Of a stretch of 64,000 nucleotides of DNA, positions 41,398 through 50,310 are shown piece after piece. The translations under genes and the position numbers were made by a program. The stretch spans positions 83,481 to 147,480 of the forward strand of contig CAXSFM010000012.1 in assembly GCA_964236735.1 (NCBI GenBank), written 5' to 3'. Each line of letters opens with the position of its first letter. Position 1 is the stretch's first letter. The notes under the pieces were generated by a model, which had not been told where the DNA came from, did no database searches, and worked only from the letters and a program-made list of their open reading frames with translations. The stretch is from JAIVJG01 sp964236735. Lineage in GTDB: Bacteria; Acidobacteriota; Blastocatellia; Pyrinomonadales; Pyrinomonadaceae.

Positions 41398-44277
41398 TCA
41401 TTGTGCGGTTGCATGTGTTGAGCCAGAGAGCGGCAGCGCGTCCGCGATTAACTGCGCCAGACGTTGCAGACCGGCGAGCGTGTCCGCGCCGAGATCAACG
41501 CGAACCGCACGCCGCCCGTGTGTCGAGAGCGAGCGGAAATCGCCGAGCGCCTGCGCCCTTTTCAAAATGCTGAAAGTGTAAGGCTCGTTTGGAATCGAGA
41601 GGTCTTGTTTGTCCGGCGCGGTGAGTTGCAGGAAGACTCCCGACGCGGGGCCGCCCTTGTGGAGTTGCCCTGTCGAATGAAGAAAGCGCGGGCCGTATCC
41701 GGTCGTCGTCGCGCAGTGCGTCGCGGCGCGCAAGTGCGTGCGAATTTGCGCGATGACGGCGTCGTACTCCGCAGACTCTTCGATGTATTCGAGCAGCGCG
41801 ATGTAGTCGTTTGCTCCGGCGCGCGTGAGATGCGCCTTGATGATTTCGCCGACTGAATCGCCTGACAATTCCGCGCGTGTCTTTTCGTCCGCGTAAATCG
41901 TCAGCGTGCCGTCGGTCGCCAGCGTTGCCTGTTCCGCTAACGCGCCGTCACGCTTGTAGGCTTCGAGCAATTCCTTCGTCGCGTCTTTCGATTCCTGCAC
42001 GTTCGGTTGATCGAAAGGATTGATGCCCAGACGCCAGCCCGCGAAGGCCGTCGCCAACTCCCACAGGAAAAATTCTTCGCCGAGATCGTAGAGGTCTGTC
42101 AAAGTTCGATAGACGACCGGATGACCCGCCGCTTCTAACGCCTTCAACTTACTTTCCGTCGCGCCGTCGAGTTTGCCTACAGCAATCGAGACGAACAGGC
42201 GATCTTCGCCATAGACGGACGGCGCTCCCAACTCTTCACCGGCGACGGGCACGATGCCCTTATCTTCCTTGCCCGTGCTCTCCGCGATGAGTTGCTCGAC
42301 CCAGAGGCTGAACGAAGCGATTTTCGAGTCGGTGATGATGGTCAACTTATCGCGCCCGGCTTTGGCGCATTCGCCGATGATCGCGCCGAGCCGCGCGCCC
42401 GGATTCTCCTTCGCCGGGACAACGGATGCGCTGGCATGGACGACACGCTCGGCGCGGTCGAGCAATTTCTTTACGTCGAGTCCCATCAACGCCGCCGGCA
42501 CGATGCCGAAATACGAGAGAGCCGAATAACGCCCGCCGATGTCGGCAGGGTTGAGGAAGATGCGTCTGAACTTATCGTCAGTTGCCATCTTTTCCATGAG
42601 CGTGCCGGGGTCTGTGATGGCGACGAAATTCTCGCCGGGATGGTCTTTAACTTTGCCGACCGCGTCGTACCAGTATTTGTAAAAGACGAGCGGCTCGGTC
42701 GTCGTCCCCGACTTTGAAGAGATGACGAACAGGCAGTGCGCGAGATCAATCTGCGCGGCGAAACTGACGAGCGTGTCGGGGTCTGTCGAATCGAGGACGA
42801 GCAACTCAGGATAGCCGTCCTGCTTGCCAAACGTGCGGCGCAAAACTTCAGGGCAGAGCGACGAGCCGCCCATTCCGCAGAGCATGACGTGCGTGAAATT
42901 TCCGTTGCCGCGCACTTCATCCGCGAAGTGAATCAAATCGTCTTCGACGCCGATCATCGTGTTCGCGACGTTGAGCCAGCCGAGCGCGTTCTTGATGAGC
43001 TTCTGGCTGGCCTCGTCCGCCTTCCACAACGCGGCATCTTTGCGCCAGATACGGCGCATCACGTCGCCTTTGTCCGCTTCTTTGATGGCGTTGTCCACCG
43101 CATCCGCATACTTGCCGAGCGACGCGGTGAGGCGTTCCTGAATGCCGGAGAGCAGCGAATCGCGCTTGGCTTCAAGCGACTGCGCCAGCGTGTCAAAGGA
43201 ACTGACGAAGGATGTGAGACCGTCTTCCTGAAGTTTTCGCGTGACCTCTTTGAGGTCTATGCCGACCTCGCGCAACTGTGCGACGAGAGCAACGCTATCA
43301 TCCACATTTTCTTCGAGGCGTGGAGCGACTTTCGCATGATCGCGCGCGGCGGTGTAAGTCGCCGGCGGGATCGTATTGACGGTCTCCGCGCCGATTAAAT
43401 TTTCGACGTAGAGCACATCCGAGTATTTCGGATTCTTCGTGCCCGTCGAAGCCCATAGAGGACGCTGCACCTGCGCGCCTTTCGCTTTCAACGCGGCGAA
43501 ACGCTCGCCGTGAAATATCTCTTTGAATTTTCGATAAGCGAGTTTCGCGTTGGCGATGCCCGCCTTGCCGAGCAAACTTTCAAGACGCGCTTTCTCTTCC
43601 GGCGTCGCGGCCTTTTGCACAAGCGCTTCAAGCTCTGTGTCAACGGATGTGTCCACGCGCGAGACGAAGAAACTCGCGACCGACGCGATGTGATCCACCG
43701 GCTTGCCTTCGGCGTCGCGACGCTCTAGGCCGCGTATGAATGCTTCCGCCACCTGCTCGTAATTCTCGATGGCAAAGATCATCGTGATGTTGATGTTGAC
43801 GCCGCGATAGATTGACTCTTCGATGGCCGGGATGCCCTCCTGCGAGGCCGGTATCTTAATCATCACGTTCTTGCGACCCAGACGCTTGAACAGTCGCTCG
43901 GCTTCTTCGATGGTCTGCTGCGTTTCGTAAGCGAGTTTCGGATTGACTTCGAGACTGATGTAACCGTCGAGGCCGTCCGTCTTATCGTACACGGACTTGA
44001 GGATGTCGGCTGCGCTCCCGATGTCTTCGACGACTAAGTCTTCGTAAATGTCGGCGACGCTTTTTCCGCTCTTGACGAGCGAGCGCAACTGCTCGTCGTA
44101 GTCGGTCGAGCCGGTGATGGCCTTCTCGAAAATTGTCGGATTCGAGGTCACGCCGCGCAAATCGTCCTCGTCAATTTTTTGTTTCAGGTCGCCGCCCGCG
44201 AGCATGGCGCGGCGGATATTGTCGTACCAGATTGACTGGCCGAGTTTCATGATTTCTAACAGCGGATTGCTCATCAT
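41398..44277 (-). CDS. tal-pgi: bifunctional transaldolase / glucose-6-phosphate isomerase
   Basis: About 959 aa in one uninterrupted frame. The first 370 residues are a transaldolase (GVTSNPTIFEKAI, GYISLEVNPKLAY, KNVMIKIPASQEGIPAI with the Schiff-base lysine). From about residue 440 it is a phosphoglucose isomerase (LCGMGGSSLCPEVLRRTFG, VISSKSGTTTEPL, GGRYSALSYFGIVPA, TTGYGPRFLHSTGQLHKGG). This fusion is known from other bacteria. Both activities recycle pentose-phosphate products to glucose-6-phosphate, matching zwf and gnd downstream. Two adjacent ATGs at 44277 and 44274 follow GGGAG; either may be used. Confidence 0.94.
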   Translation of the reverse strand: MMSNPLLEIMKLGQSIWYDNIRRAMLAGGDLKQKIDEDDLRGVTSNPTIFEKAITGSTDYDEQLRSLVKSGKSVADIYEDLVVEDIGSAADILKSVYDKTDGLDGYISLEVNPKLAYETQQTIEEAERLFKRLGRKNVMIKIPASQEGIPAIEESIYRGVNINITMIFAIENYEQVAEAFIRGLERRDAEGKPVDHIASVASFFVSRVDTSVDTELEALVQKAATPEEKARLESLLGKAGIANAKLAYRKFKEIFHGERFAALKAKGAQVQRPLWASTGTKNPKYSDVLYVENLIGAETVNTIPPATYTAARDHAKVAPRLEENVDDSVALVAQLREVGIDLKEVTRKLQEDGLTSFVSSFDTLAQSLEAKRDSLLSGIQERLTASLGKYADAVDNAIKEADKGDVMRRIWRKDAALWKADEASQKLIKNALGWLNVANTMIGVEDDLIHFADEVRGNGNFTHVMLCGMGGSSLCPEVLRRTFGKQDGYPELLVLDSTDPDTLVSFAAQIDLAHCLFVISSKSGTTTEPLVFYKYWYDAVGKVKDHPGENFVAITDPGTLMEKMATDDKFRRIFLNPADIGGRYSALSYFGIVPAALMGLDVKKLLDRAERVVHASASVVPAKENPGARLGAIIGECAKAGRDKLTIITDSKIASFSLWVEQLIAESTGKEDKGIVPVAGEELGAPSVYGEDRLFVSIAVGKLDGATESKLKALEAAGHPVVYRTLTDLYDLGEEFFLWELATAFAGWRLGINPFDQPNVQESKDATKELLEAYKRDGALAEQATLATDGTLTIYADEKTRAELSGDSVGEIIKAHLTRAGANDYIALLEYIEESAEYDAVIAQIRTHLRAATHCATTTGYGPRFLHSTGQLHKGGPASGVFLQLTAPDKQDLSIPNEPYTFSILKRAQALGDFRSLSTHGRRAVRVDLGADTLAGLQRLAQLIADALPLSGSTHATAQ

Positions 44278-44401
44278 TCGGCTCCCGTTCAGCTTTGCCC
44301 CTGACCCTCTCAGCATTTTTGTTGAAGTTGCCGGATACTAGCATATCAATCCGGCAGCGTCCATAAACGCATTCTCGCCCCGTGAGATTCCGGCAAACGA
44401 C

Positions 44402-44446
44402 AAGACGCCCGCACCGTTGAGGCGAGTTCAACGGTGCGGACGTCTT
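44402..44446 (-). terminator. hairpin between the unknown exported gene and tal-pgi
   Basis: Twelve-base perfect arms (44409-44420 and 44428-44439) are extended by AAGACG/CGTCTT after one mismatch. It separates the upstream gene from the pentose-phosphate operon, which therefore probably has its own promoter between 44278 and 44401. Confidence 0.7.
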
Positions 44447-44530
44447 TAGTTTCGGCGGCATCTGCCGGCTCAAAAAAATTGCTATCCACAGAAATTCTCG
44501 CGGGAGGCGGTCTGTGGCGATGCCACGATG

Positions 44531-45403
44531 TTATGGTGTTTGCGCTGTGGTAGCCTCGGAGGTCTGGAAGGCTGCGTCATCCACTTTGATGCCATAGATG
44601 ACATTGAAAATCTGCAAGTCTTCAACTTGCTTATCATCTTCAAAAAGGACGGAGCGTTTCGGGACGGCAGTGCCCTGCACCACCTCATAATCGTGGAACG
44701 TGCGGCGGAATTTACTCGGCTTCGAGCTGCCCGATGCAGCCTCTTCGTACTCCAGTGCGAGGACTCTGCCGGTCTTCGTGCTGACGTAATAGCGCGTGTG
44801 GCGCTGGCTTTTATCGGTTAAATCGAGCACCCACATTTCGATGCCCTTCTGCGTGTCTTTCCCGTTGAGACTGACCGTCGCGCCGTTTTCTTTGTAACGA
44901 AGCAGCGCATCGAGTCCATGCTGGCTTTCGGCGAGAAAATCCGCGAGGTCTTCCTGACGCGGGGTGAAGGAAGTTCCCTTGACGAGTCCCCAGACGCGCC
45001 CTTCGTTGGAGATGAGAGAGAATTCCAGCGTCGGCATTTTCTTATCGAGACGAATCTTATCTTTATCGCTGGTGACGCCGCGTTTGAAGCTGCGTTCGTA
45101 TTTGATATTTTCGGTTCGCCCGTCGTCAGTCGTGCGCGTGATTTGACCACGCTCGATTCCGGTGCGGCGGATTTGCGATAATCTCTCGCGTTGACCAAAA
45201 ACGATAATCACCGTCTCGGCAACTTGCTCGGCGGTCGCGCTCACAGCAGTCGCCGCCGCTTTCTCCGGCTTCTTCGCTTCTTTTTTCTGCTCGACTTTCT
45301 TCTCTTCCTTTTTCTGTCGAGCGAAAGCGGAGGGCGCGAGCCAGAGACCCGCGCAGCTCAGCAAGAGCGATGTCAACAATATCGGCCTGATGCGTCGCAA
45401 CAA
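44531..45403 (-). CDS. exported protein of unknown function
   Basis: About 290 aa. The frame is open to 45460, but a TTG at 45401-45403 has AGGAG nine bases upstream and gives a standard signal peptide (IRPILLTSLLLSCAGLWLAP), so I prefer it. A lysine/glutamate-rich linker (KKEEKKVEQKKEAKKPEK) follows. The C-terminal part (FSLISNEGRVWGLVKGTSFT, GIEMWVLDLTDK, RYYVSTKTGRVLALEYEE) resembles the half-barrel fold of LolA/LolB or outer-membrane-lipoprotein-sorting proteins seen in many Acidobacteriota exported proteins. A periplasmic lipid-binding role is possible but not shown. Confidence 0.7.
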   Translation of the reverse strand: MLRRIRPILLTSLLLSCAGLWLAPSAFARQKKEEKKVEQKKEAKKPEKAAATAVSATAEQVAETVIIVFGQRERLSQIRRTGIERGQITRTTDDGRTENIKYERSFKRGVTSDKDKIRLDKKMPTLEFSLISNEGRVWGLVKGTSFTPRQEDLADFLAESQHGLDALLRYKENGATVSLNGKDTQKGIEMWVLDLTDKSQRHTRYYVSTKTGRVLALEYEEAASGSSKPSKFRRTFHDYEVVQGTAVPKRSVLFEDDKQVEDLQIFNVIYGIKVDDAAFQTSEATTAQTP

Positions 45404-45601
45404 GTGAAATGTCTCCTTCAAAGTTAGTTTATAGTAAGAGTAGAGCGGCGTATCCGACAACGCAATTTCAGGAGAGTTTCAGCCAGCTCTTTGTCCAGAT
45501 TGTAGCACACGTCCACGCTGTCAGCCCCGCCCGGCGATTGTCGCGTGGATTTCACAAACATTGATGCCCAAAGCATTTGCGCGGATGTCCGGCACAGCGG
45601 A

Positions 45602-45631
45602 TTGACAAGGCTTCGAGCGCGCGGTTAGAGT
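45602..45631 (+). promoter_or_regulatory. candidate promoter of the ATP-grasp gene, with a nearby hairpin
   Basis: TTGACA (45602-45607) and TAGAGT (45626-45631) are 18 bases apart. About 45 bases further, TTTGACTC and GAGTCAAA form an eight-base palindrome around TCC (45675-45693), possibly an operator or leader hairpin. Nothing else is apparent in the 333-base divergent gap. Confidence 0.45.
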
Positions 45632-45736
45632 GCATGTTTTTCATTACCCTGTGACGTGTGACCGGCGATACAAAACTTTGACTCTCCGAGTCAAACGTCC
45701 GTTCGGTCAGCTATCTTTGAAAGGATCAAGCAAACC

Positions 45737-46963
45737 ATGAAAAAAGTAGGCATTTTAGTCGGACGCGAAAAGACTTTTCCGGACGCTCTCATCAAAAACG
45801 TGAATGAACGCGGCGGCGGCGAAGTAGTCGCCGAATACGTCGAGGTCGGCGGCGTGCGCCTCGACTGGGCGAAAAATTACGATCTCATCATTGATCGCAT
45901 CTCGCACGAAGTCCCCTTCTATCGCGCCTACCTGAAACGCGCCGTGCTCGAAGGCACAATCGTCATCAACAATCCTTTCTGGTGGTCGGCGGATGATAAG
46001 TTTTTTAACTTTTCGCTTGCTACCAAACTCGGCGTCGCGATTCCGAAAACCGTGCTTCTACCGCAGAAGGCTTACATCGAAGGCATCACCAGCGAGTCTC
46101 TGCGTAACCTCGAATTTCCGCTCGATTGGGACGCCATCACGAATCACGTCGGCTTCCCCGCGATTATCAAACCCTTCGATGGCGGCGGATGGAAAAACGT
46201 CTCGCGCGTCAACGACCTCGAAGAGCTTTGGCAAATTTACGACACGACCGGCACGCTCTGCATGACGCTACAGGAAATGATTGACTTCGATCAATTCGTG
46301 CGTTGCTACTGTATCGGGCAGACCGACGTGATGATCATGCCCTACGACCCGCGCAAGCCTTATCTATCGGGCGAGCAATATCTTGAGAATCCCACATACC
46401 TGACGGCGGAACTGGCGCAACGTGTCGGCAACGATGTGCGGACGCTCTGCCGCGCGCTCGGCTACGACATCAACACCGTCGAGTTCGCGATTAAGGACGG
46501 CATCCCTTATGCGATTGATTTTATGAATCCTGCGCCTGACGCCGAACTCGCTTCGGTCGGCGAGTTTTATCACAACTGGGTGACAGAGGCCGTGACCAAG
46601 CTCGTCTTCCGGCGACTGGAAGAAGCCCGCGCGACACCGCAGTATCGTTGGGACGCGCTTCTGAATTCCGCCGCGAGCGAGACACAGACGCTTGCCGCCG
46701 CTGCCTCTAACGCCGGACACACTGCCGCCAGTTCAATTCTCCCGGAGCCTGTGCGCGACTTCGCTTCTGATGTCGCTTCGACCGTCAGTGACCTCGTCGG
46801 GCAGGCGACGAACGCCGTCGCGGATGCCATCAGTTCCATCAGCGACTCGACGGAGAGCGACTCCAGCGCGGCCAAAAGCGCGCGGGCAAAGTCCGCGACG
46901 ACGAAAAGTCCGGCGAAAAAGAGCGCACCTTCACGCGCCAAAAAGTCACCTACGGACAAGTGA
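45737..46963 (+). CDS. ATP-grasp protein with a basic, histone-H1-like tail
   Basis: A 408-aa protein. The N-terminal pre-ATP-grasp domain (KKVGILVGREKTFPDALIKN) is followed by an ATP-grasp core: INNPFWWSADDKFFNF, FPAIIKPFDGGGWKNVS with the ATP-binding lysine, CMTLQEMIDFDQFVRCY, and a metal-binding VEFAIKDGIPYAIDFMNPAP. Relatives ligate an amino acid or amine to a carboxylate. From about residue 315 the sequence changes to Ala/Ser/Val helices and ends in KSARAKSATTKSPAKKSAPS and similar Lys/Ala/Ser/Pro repeats, like H1-type nucleic-acid-binding tails. Substrate unknown. A terminator hairpin follows 32 bases after the stop. Confidence 0.8.
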   Translation: MKKVGILVGREKTFPDALIKNVNERGGGEVVAEYVEVGGVRLDWAKNYDLIIDRISHEVPFYRAYLKRAVLEGTIVINNPFWWSADDKFFNFSLATKLGVAIPKTVLLPQKAYIEGITSESLRNLEFPLDWDAITNHVGFPAIIKPFDGGGWKNVSRVNDLEELWQIYDTTGTLCMTLQEMIDFDQFVRCYCIGQTDVMIMPYDPRKPYLSGEQYLENPTYLTAELAQRVGNDVRTLCRALGYDINTVEFAIKDGIPYAIDFMNPAPDAELASVGEFYHNWVTEAVTKLVFRRLEEARATPQYRWDALLNSAASETQTLAAAASNAGHTAASSILPEPVRDFASDVASTVSDLVGQATNAVADAISSISDSTESDSSAAKSARAKSATTKSPAKKSAPSRAKKSPTDK

Positions 46964-46994
46964 TTGGCTGACAGTTCAGATTTTACAGGAACAT

Positions 46995-47034
46995 AAAAAA
47001 GTAAGGCGGCCAGAGATGGCCGCCTTACTTTTTT
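46995..47034. terminator. strong bidirectional terminator between ATP-grasp gene and tRNA-Phe
   Basis: Eighteen-base perfect arms (46995-47012, 47017-47034) with a four-base loop and A6/T6 ends, so it works in both directions. It ends the ATP-grasp transcript and lies four bases from the tRNA 3' end. Confidence 0.92.
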
Positions 47035-47037
47035 CAT

Positions 47038-47113
47038 TGGTGGCCAGGGACGGAATTGAACCGCCGACACCGCGATTTTCAGTCGCGTGCTCTACCAACT
47101 GAGCTACCTGGCC
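47038..47113 (-). tRNA. tRNA-Phe (GAA), CCA encoded
   Basis: The minus strand reads GGCCAGGTAGCTCAGTTGGT at the 5' end. The anticodon stem-loop is CGCGA-CTGAAAA-TCGCG with anticodon GAA, the T-arm has GGTTCAATTCC, and acceptor GGCCAGG pairs with CCTGGCC. A discriminator A (47041) and encoded CCA (47038-47040) follow. All arms pair without mismatch problems. Confidence 0.97.
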
Positions 47114-47219
47114 TGAAGTTTTTCGCCCCAACGAAGCGGCTGAAGTATAGGTAGTCGCCCCTCAACTGTCAACTTTGAGAATCGTCCCCATTTTCTGTCA
47201 AATTTGTCACAAAAAAGCG

Positions 47220-47247
47220 TTGACACTTTCAACATGAAGTGTATAAT
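47220..47247 (+). promoter_or_regulatory. consensus promoter of a candidate small RNA
   Basis: TTGACA (47220-47225) and TATAAT (47242-47247), both perfect, are 16 bases apart on the plus strand. The next protein gene in this direction is more than 10 kb away. Confidence 0.8.
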
Positions 47248-47253
47248 CCAGCG

Positions 47254-47399
47254 CGTCAGGGATGGGGTGGTCACAAGCAATCACCAACGCACCCGTGAAG
47301 GTCAAACCATCCGAAGATCAAAACCAGTGCCCGCCCGTGCCAGCTCGAACGCCGTATGTGCCCCCCACAACGCAACCTTTGAGCTGGCACAGCCTTTTT
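47254..47399 (+). ncRNA. candidate orphan small RNA of about 146 nt
   Basis: A perfect promoter lies directly upstream and a terminator closes it: GTGCCAGCTC (47337-47346) pairs with GAGCTGGCAC (47381-47390), then AGCC and five T. The interior has short complementary pieces (GGGTGGT... and ACCAACGCACCC). I checked it by eye against SRP RNA, tmRNA, RNase P and 6S RNA and found no match. A 60-codon open frame overlaps the region but begins upstream of the predicted transcript, so a noncoding RNA is the better reading. Confidence 0.6.
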
Positions 47400-47452
47400 C
47401 AATCACAATAATTTAACTTCCTTCAATTTCATCATTCATTAATCCTCTGTTG

Positions 47453-48676
47453 TTAATTTGTTTTCGCCTCAAACCAGAGTTGTGCCAACTGCGGCGTTAA
47501 CAGGTGAGCAAACACTCGATGACCCGTTGAATTTAGATGTCCGTCCATCTCATAGTACAAAGGCGTCGCGTTCGCCGCTTGACGGAATTCGTTTGTCACT
47601 TCAATGAAGTTAACGCCTGCGGACTGGCAGGCCATCTCGATTGCTTTGTCTGCTGAATCACTCTCTGCCATCTCCGGGAGCAGATTAAGACCGAGGCGCT
47701 GGCTGCTTTCAACGTCTCGACGGCTGGCATACACCTTGTAAGGAGCGGAAATCACGACCACTCGACAATGATACTGATCTGCTGTCTCTTTGATGCGCGC
47801 GAGATGCCGGGACATTACCGAAATGAGTGACTTGACTTCCGGCTTATTGATGTCAAGGGTATCGAGAAAATAGTTCGGCTCTTTGACGACGGACTGAATC
47901 AAGGCCGGGTTCAACTCGCCATCCATGAAGGACTGCCTGACGCGGGCATCAACTTTATCAAACTGTTTTCTCTCTTCCGGGGTCAGCGTCTCGACGATGG
48001 AATCCGCTTGATTCTTCCACAGGGCGCGCAACGGCGGCGTTGGAAGACGGCTGCTGATCAGGCGAAAAAAGTTAGGATACATTCCGCGACCTGCGGCGCT
48101 GATTCGGGAGCGAAGCGATGTGAGGGAAAGCGCGGAGATAGGACGTTCACTACTCGATGGGGCTGACGATTCCGGGGAGCGCCCCCAATTCCTATCCGGC
48201 ATCAGATCGTCGCCTTGTAAGATGCAAACTATCACAAAATCGGGCTTGAGGATGGGCACGGCTTTATCAACAATCTGCTCGTACACGGCGGGAGAGGCCC
48301 CCGGCTGCCCCAGATTCGCGATCTCCACGTTGGCACTCATCTGCCGGAGGTTGGCTTCCAACAATTTAGGCCACGAATCTGCTACGTCAACACCCCATCC
48401 GTAAGTAAATGAATCGCCGATGGCGAGAATTCTGGTTTTGCCATCCTTATCAAGATCAAATTCCCGGTCTCGGAACCCGAGTGAATTGATGTTCGCGGTA
48501 AAATCAAATTCCGGGGTTTGATACCTGACGATGGAATGTGGCGGGAAGATCAGCCCTTCGGAAACGGCATCTCGATGTTGAAAAACTCCGACGACTCGAT
48601 CCACGGCTACGGAAAAAAGGAGTAGGGCGAGAAAGAAGAGGAACGATATAAAAATGTTTCGCCTGAATTTACTCAA
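47453..48676 (-). CDS. membrane-anchored SGNH/GDSL-type hydrolase
   Basis: A 407-aa protein with an N-terminal signal anchor (ISFLFFLALLLFSVAVDRVV). The SGNH blocks are ILAIGDSFTYGWGVD (nucleophile serine), IANLGQPGASPAVYEQ (glycine), and a C-terminal YEMDGHLNSTGHRVFA with the catalytic Asp-x-x-His arrangement. Family members are esterases or O-acetyl-transferring/-removing enzymes acting on glycans or lipids. The start is a TTG with weak upstream signal. It is convergent to the small RNA and downstream of an amidohydrolase gene 138 bases away. Confidence 0.85.
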   Translation of the reverse strand: MSKFRRNIFISFLFFLALLLFSVAVDRVVGVFQHRDAVSEGLIFPPHSIVRYQTPEFDFTANINSLGFRDREFDLDKDGKTRILAIGDSFTYGWGVDVADSWPKLLEANLRQMSANVEIANLGQPGASPAVYEQIVDKAVPILKPDFVIVCILQGDDLMPDRNWGRSPESSAPSSSERPISALSLTSLRSRISAAGRGMYPNFFRLISSRLPTPPLRALWKNQADSIVETLTPEERKQFDKVDARVRQSFMDGELNPALIQSVVKEPNYFLDTLDINKPEVKSLISVMSRHLARIKETADQYHCRVVVISAPYKVYASRRDVESSQRLGLNLLPEMAESDSADKAIEMACQSAGVNFIEVTNEFRQAANATPLYYEMDGHLNSTGHRVFAHLLTPQLAQLWFEAKTN

Positions 48677-48813
48677 ACGTCCAACTCGCTTTCCATCTCT
48701 CGTCGCTTAATCATCATTATCGAAATCGCGCCGATGTGACCTGCAAGAGCTTAACACCCGCCACCAACCGTCGCCCGCACAATTCTGATGTGGACAAGTT
48801 TCGCGCAGGGCGG

Positions 48814-50139
48814 TTAAATATGTGCCCGCTCCAGCAAAAGCTTGAACTCCCGGTTGGCTTCTTCCATCGCTTCACTCTCATTCAACGTCTGCAATTCGCC
48901 GTCGAGCAAAACCGGGACGCCATCAATCAAGACCGCCCGCACGTCGGCAGCTTCAGCAGCGTAAACAATCGTAGAGACGATATCCGGGCGAGGCGTCAGG
49001 TGTAGCTGGTTCAAATTCAGGATGGTAATGTCCGCTCGCTTGCCTATCTCCAGACTACCGATCTCACCGGCAAGCCCCAGCGAGCGAGCGCCGTCAATCG
49101 TCGCCATTCGGAGCGCGCGCCACGCCGGGAGCGTTTCCGTTCCCTTCCTCATCTTCTGTAACAGTGCGGCTGTCCGCATCTCCGTAAACATGTCGAGACG
49201 GTTATTACAAGGCGCTCCATCTGCGCCTAAGCTGACGGAAATCCCCGCTTCGAGCATCTCCGCCACAGGCGCGACGCCGGAACCGAGCTTGAGGTTCGAC
49301 GACGGACAATGCGCGACGTGCGTGCCCGTGCTGCGTAGCAATTCCCGCTCCTCGCCGTTGACATGCACGCAATGCGCGAGCATGACATGCGAGCCAGATA
49401 GCCCCACGCTGTCAAGATAAGCGACGTTGCGGAGTCCGGTTTCCTGCTCGACCAACTGGATTTCAAACTGATTCTCGGAAGCGTGCGTGTGAACCATAAC
49501 ATTTTTTTCACGCGCCAGATTCGCGACCTTCGAGAGTAATTCGCGCGTGCAACTGATCGCGAAGCGAGGCGCGAAGCAGTAGCGTATGCGGCTATCTGCG
49601 CGCTTGTGCCACTTTTCGAGCAGGGCGAGCGAATCGCTGATGGACGCGCCCGTCGCTTCCGTCAACTCTGTTGGCGCATCACCGTCGCTTCGATCCATCA
49701 TGCATTTGCCGATGGTGGCGCGGAAGCCTGTCTCTTCGACGACGCGAAAGACCTCTTCGGTGTGGCTCACCGTCTCCATCGTGAGAGCGCAGGTCGTTCC
49801 GCCTTTGATTAACTCTGCGATGCCAAGTCGCGCCGATGCCCTGACGGAAGCCGGCGTGTGCGCGGCCTCCATCGGCCAGATGCGTTTCTTCAACCAATCA
49901 ATCAATTGCAGGTCGTCCGCCGCGCCGCGAAAGAGCGTCTGGCAGAGATGAATGTGCGTCTGGACGAAGCCCGGCAGGACGGCACAATCGCGCGCATCAA
50001 TTGTCACGTCGGCAGCAACATCATTCTCGCCTATCGCCACGATGCGCCCATCACGCACGAGCACGTCACCGTCCACGACGGAGTTTTGTGCGTCCATCGT
50101 GACGAGCGTTCCGCCCTTTATTAAAATCGTTTTAGCCAT
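48814..50139 (-). CDS. amidohydrolase, MtaD/5'-methylthioadenosine-adenosylhomocysteine deaminase-like
   Basis: A 441-aa enzyme of the metal-dependent deaminase subgroup (ATZ/TRZ family). The metal site is THIHL (H62, H64), VHTHASEN, LAHCVHV and SLGADGAPCNNRLD, and LPGFVQTHIHLCQTLFRGAA is the subgroup's typical opening. Such enzymes deaminate adenosine-type compounds such as S-adenosylhomocysteine or methylthioadenosine, or related rings. The frame is open upstream; the ATG at 50137-50139 gives the family N-terminus (MAKTILIKGGTLVTMDA). Confidence 0.9.
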   Translation of the reverse strand: MAKTILIKGGTLVTMDAQNSVVDGDVLVRDGRIVAIGENDVAADVTIDARDCAVLPGFVQTHIHLCQTLFRGAADDLQLIDWLKKRIWPMEAAHTPASVRASARLGIAELIKGGTTCALTMETVSHTEEVFRVVEETGFRATIGKCMMDRSDGDAPTELTEATGASISDSLALLEKWHKRADSRIRYCFAPRFAISCTRELLSKVANLAREKNVMVHTHASENQFEIQLVEQETGLRNVAYLDSVGLSGSHVMLAHCVHVNGEERELLRSTGTHVAHCPSSNLKLGSGVAPVAEMLEAGISVSLGADGAPCNNRLDMFTEMRTAALLQKMRKGTETLPAWRALRMATIDGARSLGLAGEIGSLEIGKRADITILNLNQLHLTPRPDIVSTIVYAAEAADVRAVLIDGVPVLLDGELQTLNESEAMEEANREFKLLLERAHI

Positions 50140-50229
50140 CTGTTGATGCGAGAAATTCGGCGAATCGAACGCGCGGATTATGCTCTTCAACGAGCGAATC
50201 TGCCAGACCAAAACTATCCGCACGCGCGC

Positions 50230-50285
50230 AAAAATCAGCCGCCAGCGTCCTCGCCTCAAGTCAGAGTTGGAACGCCGGCGGCTGA
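50230..50285 (-). terminator. Rho-independent terminator after recA
   Basis: On the minus strand TCAGCCGCC (50285-50277) pairs with GGCGGCTGA (50243-50235), extended by GCGT/ACGC, and is followed by TTTTT (50234-50230). Confidence 0.85.
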
Positions 50286-50310
50286 AAATTTGTAGAGTCT
50301 CTGGCCGCTC

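Noticed and set aside
41398..44277. The Tal-Pgi fusion as a novelty
   Set aside because: Transaldolase-phosphoglucose isomerase fusions are already known in several bacteria.
47281..47330. Resemblance of GTCAAACCATCCGAAG to the cyclic-di-GMP (GEMM) riboswitch
   Set aside because: The downstream GGACGCAAAGCC part and the tetraloop-receptor helix are missing, and no gene follows on that strand.
47204..47416. A 70-codon plus-strand frame over the small RNA
   Set aside because: It starts upstream of the predicted transcription start, runs through the terminator stem, and has no ribosome binding site or protein-like composition.
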